In this document: positions 22,590 to 32,623 of the stretch, in pieces | Layout of the letters: every line of letters begins with the position of its first letter | Numbering within the stretch: the stretch's first letter is position 1 | Assembly (NCBI GenBank): GCA_946807835.1 | Contig: OX327684.1 | Coordinates: 19,430,501-19,494,500, forward strand | Reading direction: 5' to 3' | Origin: Ailanthus altissimus | Lineage: Eukaryota > Streptophyta > Magnoliopsida > Sapindales > Simaroubaceae | Length of the DNA: 64,000 nt | The notes under the pieces: model-generated | What the model saw: only the letters and a program-made list of their open reading frames with translations | Database searches by the model: none | Told to the model about the DNA's origin: nothing | Program-made: the position numbers and the translations under genes

Positions 22590-25102
22590 AGCATTAAGAT
22601 AAAGATTCCATATTCCAAGGAAAAAATAATCCTGTAGCATATTTGGAATGTGAGAAAAAGATAGAATTGGTATTTGATTGTCACAATTACTCCGAATTGA
22701 AAAATGTAAAGTTGGCTGTCATAGAATTTATTGACTATGCTATTGTTTGGTGGATCAACTTATTTTAAGTAGGAGATGAAATTATGAAGACCCATTGAGA
22801 CATGGGAAGAGATGAAGGCTATTATGAGAAGATGATTCATTCCAAGTCACTACTATAGAGACTTATTTCAGAAGTTATGAAATCTTACCTAAGGGTTTAA
22901 AAGTGTTAAAGATTATCATAAGGAGATGGAAATAGCCATGATTCAAGATAATATGGAGAAAGATCGAGAAGCTACTATAGCTAGGTTCCTGGTTAGTTTG
23001 TACCGTGATATTACAAATGTGGTGGAGTTACAACAACATGTTAAGTTGAATGACATGGTGCACATGGCTATAAAAATGGAGTGATAATTGAAGAAGAAGG
23101 GTTCCACACGAATTGTATAGAATTCGGGTTCTTCTTTAACATGGAAATCGAATTGGAACAAAAAGGATGAAAAGCCTAATTTCAAGCCTTTGGCCGAAAC
23201 CTCCAAAAATTACAAAGATAGAGGTGCACCAAACAAAGGTAAATCTGATTCTCAAACTTCTAGAAATAAAGATATCAAATACTTTAAGTGATTGGGAATA
23301 GGTCATATTGCATTTAAATGCCAAACAAAAGAGTAATGATATTGAAATATGATGGTGATATAAAGATCGAAGGTGAATCTGATGACGAACACATGCCACC
23401 TTTGAAGAATGCTAGTGACATTAAGTATCCGGTTGATGGAGAGCTTTTGGTTGCAAGAAGAACTTTTAGTGTACAAATAAAAAAAGCTAAAAATGTACAA
23501 CGTGACAACATTTTTCATATTAGATGTCATGCCAATGATAAGGTATGTAACATGATTATTGATAGAGGAGTTGTACTAATATAGCTAGCACTAGTTTAGT
23601 TGAAAAATTGAACTTGACAAGTTTGAAACATCCTAGGCCATATAAGTTATAATGGTTGAATGATTGTGGAAAAGTTAAAGTAAATTCATAAGTGTTGGTT
23701 TCATTCTTAATTGTGAAGTATAAGGATGAGGTTTTGTGTGATGTAGTACCAATGCATGCAGGGCATATTCTTTCGGAGCGACCGTGGCAGTATGATAGGC
23801 CTATAATTCATGATGGTTACATCAATAGGTACTCTTTTGTACTTAGTAAAAAATTAATTACTCTTGTACCTTTAACCCCAAAACAAGTGTATGAAGATTA
23901 AGTGAAGTTGAAAGGAGAGATCGATATGAAAAAAGAGAGTGAAAAAGAAAAGAAAGTTTTAGTTAGTGAGAAAATAAAAGAGAGAAAACAAGTGAAGTTT
24001 TATGTAAGAGAGAGTGAAATGAAAAAAAAGCTTTGTTTTTAAATTAGCCTATAATTTTACTTTTGTACAAAGAGGTTTGTTTTAGTACTAATGAACTGAA
24101 CCCCTATTTACCTAGTGTTGTTGTTTCTCTTTTACATGAATTTGATGATGTGTTTCTGAAAATATACCAAATGGTTTACCACTAATAAGGGGAATCGAGC
24201 ATTAAATTGATTTTATACCCAAAGCATCAATTCCAAATAGGCCAGCCTATAGAAGCAATCCTGAAGAGATAAAGGAACTTTAAAGGCAAGTTAGTGAGCT
24301 TATAGAGAAGGGGTATGTGTGTGAAAGCATGAGTCATTGTGCAGTTCTAGTATTACTTGTGCCTAAGAAGGATGGGTCATGGAGGATGTGTGTTTATTAT
24401 TGTGCCATCAACAATATCACTATAAAGTATAGACATCACATTCTTGGATTAAATGATATGCTTGATGAATTGCATAATTCTTGTGTTTTTACCAAAATTG
24501 ATCTTAAGAGTGGATATGATCAGATTAGGATGAGAGAATGTAATGAATGGAAAATCAAATTTAAAATAGCATATGGTTTATATAAGTGGTTAGTTATGCC
24601 GTTTGGGGTTAACTAATGCACCTAGTACTTTCATGAGATTAATGAATCTTGTTTTGCTTGCTTTTATGGGCAAATTTGTGGTTGTATACTTTGATGATAT
24701 TCAGATTTATAGCAAAAACTTAGATGAGAATGTTAATTTACATTTAAAACTTGTTTTAGATATTTTAAGAAAAGAAAAGTTAATTTCTAATAAATTAAAT
24801 TTATTGTCTAATGAGGCTATTGGCTTATTAAGGTTCAAGAAAGTTCTATTTGAGCCCGATGATTAGGTTTGGTCGAAAATGAGGAAGGAAAGGTTTCTTG
24901 TTCAAAGATGTTCTAAATTTCTTCCGATGAGAGATGGACCATTTCAAGTGATTGAAAGGATCAATGACAACACTTACAAGTTAGATCTTCCGGGTGATTA
25001 TAATATAAGTGCAAGTTTTAATGTTGCCGATTTGTCTCATTTTGATAAAGGTGAAGATTTAAGGACAAATTCTTTTCAAGAGATAGGGAATGATGCGAAT
25101 TA
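22590..25102 (+). pseudogene. Gypsy gag-pol remnant lacking RNase H and integrase core
   Basis: Gag is recognisable at about 22590-23330, in several frames. Both cysteine codons of its first zinc-knuckle pair at 23279-23292 are changed (TAC and TGA where TGC and TGT are expected). The protease region near 23550 reads IIDRG where IIDGG or IIDSG is usual. Reverse transcriptase spans 24317-24800, with [13 protein letters not shown] and the catalytic YFDD near 24700. A +1 frameshift at about 24606 follows MPFG. Near 24820-24835 the frame jumps from the reverse transcriptase C-terminus straight into the integrase tail (FEPDD, KERFLVQRCSKFLP, DGPFQVIERINDNTYKLDLP), so RNase H and the DDE core were deleted. 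The frame stops at 25100-25102, inside the 3' LTR. Confidence 0.88.
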
Positions 25103-25940
25103 GGTTGCCAAAGCTTCACAAGATTCATTAAGCATCCATGGGGATCCAATGACAAGGGTAAGAATCAAGAAAATGAAGGAAGCATTAAATGGGCTAATTG
25201 AGCACATCTTAAATTCGTGCTTTGTTCAAGACACTAATATGACCTATTCTAGTGTTCAAGATGATCAATGTATTGTTAATGTTATTCAAGATTCTTTAAG
25301 TGATTTGGAGTAATTTGCATGAAGAATAAAATAAGGCATATATCTATTTAGGAAAGAAGATTTAACGGATATCAATTTAAAAAGAAAGATCTGGTGTCAC
25401 TGTTCACGTGTTACTGTTCACGCAGCTTTATTGAATCCTTATTTTCTTTATTTGATTTTTTTTTTCATTCTTAGGTTAAATTTAGAAACAAAGATACATA
25501 AATATTTGTTTCCTTAATATGCTTGTTATTTATTTTCTATTTTTACAATCAATTCCTACTATGATTTAGGATTTGACTTAGTTTTTTCTTTTATGCTCTT
25601 GGTAAAATTGCCTATATAAGGCCTTGCAACCTTAAGGGGAATTCAGAGTTTTAACATTAATAATAGTAAGGGTTTTCTCTTGACCTTTTAAAGAATTTTT
25701 CAAAACTTATCAAGATTTCTTCTTGTGATATTCATTATTGACTTATCACTCACAATCTTTTTAATCTTTATTGAGTATAGCGTCTACCCTAATTTCTTAT
25801 AACTTTGGTTCTTATTCCCTTACAGATAACGAGTTAAGGTTCTTTGTTTTTGTTTATTTGTGAATCTCAATTAGAACGATCATTGGTAAAGAAATTTCAT
25901 TGAGCATCGGAGCTCACTTTTCTTTGTGAGATTTATATCA
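25091..25940 (+). repeat. Gypsy 3' LTR
   Basis: 850 bases. The pol frame enters it and meets TAG at 25100. Beyond that stop the same frame continues for about 65 codons (MTRVRIKKMKEALNGLIEH), a typical gypsy pol tail. The same TAG is present in the 5' LTR, so it was there when the element inserted. Confidence 0.92.
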
Positions 25941-25945
25941 GCTAG
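25941..25945. repeat. Target site duplication of the gypsy element, right
   Basis: GCTAG, an exact match to 20640-20644. Confidence 0.92.
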
Positions 25946-26445
25946 AAAAAAAAAAGGCTTATGATAGGATATTTTTTCTTTCCTCTAACAAGCCTTTGAG
26001 CTCTTTCTTATTCTTTCGGCTTCATAAGTTATAGCCTTCAATGGATATTTTATAACCTTCAAGGCTCTCAAGATAACATATTTTGTAATTAAGTTTATTT
26101 ATTATAAAGACCATACTTTCTTGTTCTTCTGTAAAAACTATTATTTTATAGTGCGTCTGAGTGAGCTAGTTAGGCTCAGTGAAGTGAACATAGGCTCCCA
26201 TAGAGTTGAACTACTATAATTTAATCTTGTGTTTTTCTATGATTGTTTTCCTTTTATTCTTGATCAATCAAATTTAAGGGAACAAAGGCCCATCACATAC
26301 ATTAAATCATAAATACAAATCAAGCTTATTGAATGCATTATATATGGTCATTACAACTCAGCTCACTAACGGGCCCAATCACTATTCTTAGATAAATACA
26401 AATTTAACTCATTAGTTATGGATAACTTAAAATTTGGAGTCAATA
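25946..26445 (+). repeat. Tat1 left LTR, second part
   Basis: Aligns with 32137-32623 of the right LTR (GCTTTTGAGCTCTTTCTT-like, CCCATCACATAC, AACTYATTAGTT blocks). It ends in GGAGTCAATA, where the right LTR has GGGGTTAACA, so the terminal CA is mutated to TA here. Confidence 0.72.
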
Positions 26446-26446
26446 G

Positions 26447-26467
26447 TTTAGTACCGCTTGTGGGAAC
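26447..26467 (+). other. Tat1 primer binding site, degenerate
   Basis: TTTAGTACCGCTTGTGGGAAC directly after the LTR. It resembles the TTTGG(C/T)RCCG...GTGGGAA primer sites of Tat/Ogre-type elements but with changes. The corresponding site in Tat2 is at 39778-39797. Which tRNA it matched cannot be decided by eye. Confidence 0.5.
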
Positions 26468-26999
26468 AGAACAAAAAGGCATACAAAGATAATCATCCTA
26501 AAATAGAGAAGATGACCACTTGGTCCATGTACTTATGATAATAAACACTAGCAGTTGATCCAGAAATTGATCACGGCCTATCAGGCACCTATGGGTAAGC
26601 ATCCAAATGTATAAAGATAAGATACGATGAGGATAACATGTAATAGACACTCGAAGAAGTCATTAACTTTGGTTAAGAAGGCCATTACGAGATATGCGAG
26701 AGTTAACCATCAATATATGAACCCAAGCACGATGTGAACAAGTCTAGAAACCTTGTAGACACTAACAGCACTAAATAATACTCTAAATTTACTATCTAAC
26801 AAGTTTATAATTTATAATTCATTTATGTTTATTGTTATTATGCTCTGTCATAAACGTTTAAATTTTCTTAATCAGAATATATAATGATATTTTTTCATTA
26901 GAACATATAATGATAGTTTCTCGATCAAAACATAAAATGATAGTTATTCTATTTTTTATAAGTTTTGGTGTCTCGAGGTCAATGTTACTCAAAGAGGGC
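26468..26999. other. Tat1 leader, non-coding
   Basis: No ORF. A block near 26660-26740 (GGTTAAGAAGGCCATTACGA) is similar to 39915-39985 in Tat2. This shows a shared leader sequence between the two elements. Confidence 0.5.
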
Positions 27000-27583
27000 T
27001 ATTGACGAACAATGAGTATGCGGGGGCAAGGCCACCAATGATCCTCTTGATTGGATGATTATTGAAGAACTAAATAGATATAAGAGTAAGGCTACTATTG
27101 ACCATCTCAGTTAAATGATGATTGAAGAACCAAGAGGATACAAAGGCAAAGCCACCAATAACCCTCTCGGTTAGATGATGATTAAAGAACTGAGAGGATA
27201 TATAGGCAAGGCCACCAACGACTTTTTCGATTGAATGATTATTAAATAACTAAGAGGATATAGGGGCAAAGCGACCAAAGACCTTCTTGGTCAATTTATC
27301 AAAGAGCTGACAGGATACAGGGTAAGGTCACTAAAGACCCTTTTAGTTAATTCTCACCTATTAAAGAACCGAGAGGATATAAAAGTGAGGCCACTACAAG
27401 CCCTCTCAATCAATTTTTTAAAGTATATATTAGACGATTATCTAAGAATCGAGAGGATAAGGAGTAAGGACACCAAAGATCCTCTCGATTAATTACCTGA
27501 GTACATCTTAGATGCCTAAGTAAGATGAATTTCAGAGATCTGGGGGAATAGAGGCCATGACTACTTAAAACCCTCTCAACCAA
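27000..27583 (+). repeat. Tat1 tandem array of hairpin-forming units
   Basis: About nine degenerate units. The first six are about 57-62 bases and the later ones 79-88. The consensus opens with GAACCGAGAGGATA, then GGCAAGGCCACCAA, and closes with CCTCTCGGTTA. Opening and closing arms are inverted complements, so each unit can fold into a stem of about 10 pairs with a 24-25 base loop. Examples are 27128-27137 with 27163-27172 (9 of 10 paired) and 27447-27456 with 27481-27490 (10 of 10, with a C-G pair changed to T-A). No long frame is kept. Confidence 0.8.
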
Positions 27584-28982
27584 TGATGAACACTTGAAAT
27601 TACACATTTAAAAAGGATTTTACATCATTATTTTGTATTACTAGTGTTTTTAACCCCCCCAAGTTAAGTATGTTTATAATATTGTACATAATTAGCTTTT
27701 AACTATTTTGTGGTAGGTTCGGTAAAATTGGCATAACTTTCTACCTAGGAATCCCATTGGAGAAATTCTTAATCCTATGAAGAGATGACTCAATGAGATA
27801 ACATATTATATTTCATGAAGGCATTTAAATTCGAGCGTTTAGAGGGTAAAAATAGCCTAGAACAGAACTGATCTATAGTACAGGCTCCATCCTAACAGTC
27901 GTCAGTATTTGGCCTATAATTATATAAATTCGTATATAATACGTATAAAACAACTCAATTTAGAACGATAAGAGACTTATCTACAACTTTACAATTTTGA
28001 GTGAAAACTAATTCAAATCACATCAATTCTAAATTGGACAATCAATTGGGTGCATTAATAATAATTAATGCAAATTAGTTGCCACCCTTCTTAACTTTTA
28101 TCATCCATATGGTTCTATATTCATTTTTCTTGATTTATCTTTATTTTTTTATAAATAGGTGGCTTGTTTATGCTCAAAGCATGTAATTTGAGAGCTAGAT
28201 TTTAATTTAAAACTCTTATCTTTTGTATTTTTTTTTTACTATTCTAAAATCATGTTATCTCTTATTTTTGTTCTTTAGTTTTATTATATCCAAGTAATTT
28301 TCTTTTTTCTAAGGTGAAAGGGTGAAACTCTTGGTAAGGTAATAAGATATGCTTAACTCTTATTCATGAATTCAATGTTTTATTATTAAGTTTTGTAAAT
28401 TTATATATGATGTATTTATTTTGTTTGCAATATTAATACTATTTTTTGTAAAGTGGTGTATCTTGATTTATTATAGACAATTTTTATAGTTGGCATAATA
28501 AAGTTTTAAACCATTCACAAGATTTGGTGTAGATACCATTTCTTGTAAAGTGGGAGTCTTGATTTATTGTAGACAAATATAAAGATTGACATAATAAATA
28601 CTTGAACCCATTTATAAGATTTTGTGTATAATAATTGAAAAAAATAAATACAAGTTAATATATAAATGGTGATAAACTTTAATTGTTATATCTTTCGATT
28701 GGAACCTTCTTTGTGTGAGTATTCTAATTGAGTTATAAAAAGAGTTGAATTTATTCTTATTTCATATGCCAAGAGTGGATTCCCCTAACCTTATCTTTTA
28801 TTTTAATTAGTTAATTGAATTATTATTTGCAAAAATCTTATACTGCTTTACTTGTCTCTACCGTATTTATAGTTTGTAATTTTAATTCCACTTCCTTATA
28901 GATCAATCCTATTCTCATCGGGTTATTTATTATTTCGACAATCCTACACTTGGGAATAAATTTTTATATTTTAGACGTGTCA
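27584..28982 (+). mobile_element. Solo LTR of the Athila-like family
   Basis: 1399 bases, starting TGATGAACACTTG and ending ACGTGTCA, homologous over the whole length to the LTRs at 41988-43428 and 55085-56522. The flanks are ACCAA (27579-27583) and GCCAA (28983-28987), 4 of 5 identical. No internal domain is present, so it is a product of recombination between two LTRs. It carries the same TATAAATA motif at 28150-28157. It is more diverged from the other two LTRs than they are from each other. Confidence 0.9.
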
Positions 28983-29359
28983 GCCAAAATTTTAAAGTAG
29001 GGCTTGAATGAATGTTAGTGATTAATCCAAATCTAGTTCACAAATAATTCTCAGATGAGTATTAAAGAACAAAAAAAAAAGTTAAAGACTTGCATTTCTT
29101 TGCCTAAAAAGGCTAAAGAGATCACATGCAAGTTTATCACCTGAAAAGGCTGAAGTAAACATACATGCATGTTCTTTGAAATGTGCTAAACACTAAAAAA
29201 TTATGATTAAACAAAATAAAGTAGACAAGTACTTATATCAACAAGAACACGAGTATGAAAGCAAATTTTTTTGTTGATTAAAGCAAATTTTGTTGTTGAT
29301 TAATGCAAAGCATTACATGAGAAGAGGCCCAACGCAAATTATAAAAATTAAGAGAAAAA

Positions 29360-30860
29360 ACCCTAAGTCGACAAGAGCTTGATCCTCAACAACATGGGCA
29401 AGAAGGTCCTCAACCTAAACATTCTTATTAGCCACCTATAGAGGAGCACTTTGTTCAGCCCAAGAAGAGGTAACTTCATCCACTTATAGGGGTAGGTTTG
29501 TATTTTCTTCCTTATTAACCCCCTCATGATTAGTGATTACCTCTTTCAACCAGATGAGGTCTAAGCTGAGGTAGTGTGCCTTGAAAACTTCATCGCACCT
29601 ATCAAAATCCAAGTTCACCTTATCAATAACTGGTCTTTACCGCTTATTAAAGTGTCAGCATGAGCAGCTTCAAGCTTTCTAGTCTGCTCTTTACTCCTTT
29701 TCATAAAGATAACATTCTCTTCTCGAAGAGTTCCTATCATAGTTTGAGATTCACCAGCCACTACATTGAGTTAGTAAGCTTTTGATTGAAAAGCGAAAGC
29801 CTTGCTCTCTGTAGCAACTACTTTGACCTTGGCCTTGGCCTCATCTACCTTAGTCTTATATTTATATAACTTAGCTTCTTTCAACCTCTGCTAATCTTTA
29901 ACAACACCAAAGAGTTCATCTCGGTGTTAAGAAAAAATGAAGGCTACCTAAGTAACAAACCTTATGAGTAGTTAGCAGTCGAAAACATTGTCCTAAACTA
30001 AAAAAAAAAATTAATTTAAAGATTAATCCTTGAGCACACCTATCATATTGTGTACCAAGGACTTGGTGGTGTCATACTTTGACATATCATCACCATAAGC
30101 AGTTGTAACTACTCGCTTAGCCTTCCTTATCAAGGGAACTATATGCCTATATTAGTTATATTTGCGAATGAGATGTCTAGCTTTTTAAGGATGAATGCCC
30201 CAACCTTGCCTTTTGTTTACTCGGGCTAGAAATGGATTGACTCGAAGTTAAAGAGTCCAAGATTAGTACCTTTGTCGCAGGATGCTTTCATTCCATTGAT
30301 GCGAAGGGGTGACAAACGCATAGTTAGAGGATGGGGAGATGGTTGATTTGCTATATACAACAAGACCCTTAGAGGATCCACCAAAATTGTAGAAGGTCTA
30401 TTTCTAGAGTTAGCTCAGCTGGTGGTGCACTAGCATACTTATATTCTTGAGGCACCTTTAGCGCAACAAGAGGGATGATAGACAAGTAATCTAATTTAAA
30501 ATGGACCTCTTTATTATATCAAAGGATGGATGCTTTCTGTTTTCTTCTTCTTAAACCTGCTTGGTTAACAAAAGTTTGCACTAGCCCTTAAAGAACCTTA
30601 ATAGGCACCATATCATTGGGTGTCCTCTTAGAATCACTATGGCCCTTAGGCAACTTAGTAGTATCCCCCTATCAGGAGGGCCCTATAATAATTTATCGGA
30701 GCCTTGGGACCTCTTAAGCACTCGTGATTTCTACCTCTCGGGCTGAGTTATTCCTAGTAGCCAAACCCTTACCAAAGTCATTAAGCTCACAATAAGAGAA
30801 ATTCTAAGAGTCATCAATTGATGATATAGTTCTAATACCTAGACAAGCAAAATGCGTCAC
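29360..30860 (-). pseudogene. Tat1 antisense gene remnant (coiled-coil rich)
   Basis: Read on the minus strand, opposite to the element. A block near 30130-30050 encodes KRVVTTAYGDDMSKYDTTKS and then LVHNMIGVL. After a stretch that looks like an intron (T-rich, ending in TTAG near 29955), the frame continues with HRDELFGVVKD and a lysine/alanine/glutamate-rich coiled coil near 29900-29770 (RLKEAKLYKYKTKVDEAKAK, then TESKAFAFQSKA). Several stops interrupt it. The same blocks occur in Tat2 at 58895-58480. Antisense ORFs in this position are known from plant Tat-lineage elements; that this is one is an inference. Function unknown. Confidence 0.55.
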
Positions 30861-31090
30861 CTATTAATTACACTACTATGCCAAGCACTGAAGCTAAGCA
30901 CTCAAACTCTAAAGAACATAAACACAGGAAGACATATAAAATACAAAAAATGCTTAAGATACTTAAAACAGTAAACAAAAAGCATCAAAAATAGAAAATG
31001 ACAATAAATATTATTTACTTGTATGGATATTTTTCAAAAATATGTTGAAGAAATGAAAAAAATGTAGAGCTTCTATCTCTTTAAAATGAA

Positions 31091-31112
31091 ACAATCTCTC
31101 TCTCTCTCTTAT
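31091..31112. repeat. CT microsatellite
   Basis: TCTCTCTCTCTCT run inside the proposed leader of the antisense gene. On the minus strand it is a GA-repeat. Confidence 0.85.
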
Positions 31113-31151
31113 ATTTTCCAAATGAAGTAAAGTAAAGAAATAAAAAGACCC

Positions 31152-31163
31152 AATTTATTTATG
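31152..31163 (-). promoter_or_regulatory. Possible promoter of the Tat1 antisense gene
   Basis: The minus strand reads CATAAATAAATT followed by a GA-repeat leader, upstream of the antisense gene remnant. Its position fits a promoter that points back into the element, but the motif is weak in AT-rich DNA. Confidence 0.25.
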
Positions 31164-31599
31164 AAGCCCTTAGAATAAATCACAGTTGTTGATTTGAGAT
31201 CTAAGGGCTGAGATAAGTGAAACATCTCCTCAATTGGCACAATACTTCAAAAGTGCCACTTAAGCATCCAATCTGCATATATGGTCTAAAATGTGACCAC
31301 ATCATTAATAAAATGAAAAGATGCATTTGTTCACTTGGCTGTCTGTCAATGAACGCCTTTCAAAGAGTCATCTAGCATTAAATAAAATTTTGGATCAAAT
31401 TGTCAAACCCTAATTTTCATCACTAGTGCGATAGGACAACCACATAAATAACTAGGTTACATGAGCCCACATGTACGCAACTATTACTTTGCTTTTACCA
31501 AGGACTCAACATTTAACCATGAGAACTATATCGAGATGCTAAATTGAATGATTACTATAAAGTTTTTAATATCAATAAGTTCATATTGAAAACTGAGGG

Positions 31600-32623
31600 A
31601 CCCTTATTCTCCTATGGGTTTTGCTGAAGCTTAAAGGACTTACTGTGGCCAACAAGCCCTAAGCATCCTAAGTCTAAGAATGCCTCACCTGAGGCCTATG
31701 GTCGATCATGCAAATGCTTATCATACAAAACATCTCAGACTTTAATTCACCACCACTGAAACGCCAACTTTATACAAGGGATGTCCTCAGACTACACCAT
31801 CAGTCTTTGACATTAAGCTCTCCACTTGAGGCCAACCATGAGTACCCTCCACATGAGATCAATTACCTATTCCTCTATAAGGATGAGGAGACGTTCATCT
31901 GCTACCTGTCAAAGATCGAGATCTCAGAATAAATAGAAACCCAAATTGCCATTGTCCTTGAACATCTCAGAATCTTAAGATTTTCAGTGTAAATCCCCGT
32001 ATAATTATGAGATGTGGCATAAATAGGAAAGACTCTTATAATATTGGGACGTGACCAATATAAGAAAGCAATAGCTTGCCTTAATTAAATAAAGATTTAA
32101 CTACTAAGTATAGCAATGTCTATAAATAAGGGGCTAGATAATAAAGAAAAGGGCTTTTGCTGGGATCTTCTTTCTTCCCTCTAATTAGCTTTTGAGCTCT
32201 TTCTTCTTCTTTCAGCTTCACAGGCTAAAGCCTATAATGACTATTTTATAGCCCTCAAGACAATATAATTTATAATTATGTTTATTCATTGCAGAGATCA
32301 TGTTTCCCTGGACTTTTATAAAAGTATTATTCAATAGTACATTTGAGCAAGCTAAACAAACTCAGTGAAGTAAATGTATGTTCTCATATAATTAAACCAC
32401 TATAATTTTGTCCTATTTGTCTATAATTATTTTCTCTTGTTTTTAATTGATTGTATTTAACTCTAGGTTCAAAAGCCCATCACATACGCTAAAATATAAA
32501 TATAAATTAAGTTTATTAAATGCACCAATAAATAGTCATCGTGGCCCATCACACTAACAGTCAAGTCGTTGTTCTTAAATAAATCTAACTTATTAGTTCA
32601 TAGCTTAAAATTTGGGGTTAACA
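31600..32623 (+). repeat. Tat1 right LTR
   Basis: About 1.0 kb, ending GGGGTTAACA at 32623. It matches both pieces of the left LTR and contains TATAAATA at 32121-32128. The start is placed where similarity with the left LTR becomes visible; the true start may be up to 200 bases further left. Confidence 0.7.

Larger units (their letters stand above)
20645..25940 (+). mobile_element. Ty3/gypsy retrotransposon with internal deletion
   Basis: A 5296-base element with LTRs at 20645-21475 and 25091-25940, TG and CA ends, a methionine-type primer site and a 5-base duplication GCTAG on both sides. The coding region is decayed, and it lacks RNase H and the integrase core. The LTRs differ at roughly one site in ten over their first 250 bases by eye, so this insertion looks clearly older than the copia and Athila elements. 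It sits inside the left LTR of Tat1. Confidence 0.92.
20180..32623 (+). mobile_element. Tat1: non-autonomous gypsy-type LTR element with nested insertions
   Basis: The left LTR (about 20180-26445, split by a gypsy insertion) and right LTR (about 31600-32623) share a long colinear series of blocks, including GGGATGTCCT, AGGACGTTCATCTG-like sequence and TATAAATA. The interior has a primer-site-like sequence, a tandem hairpin array, an Athila solo LTR and an antisense gene remnant, and no gag or pol. The primer-site resemblance and the antisense gene suggest the Tat/Ogre lineage, which is an inference. The left boundary is approximate and no target duplication was found. Confidence 0.7.

Noticed and set aside
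27000..27583. CRISPR-like array
   Set aside because: The repeats are degenerate and contiguous, with no unique spacers, and the context is a plant retroelement.
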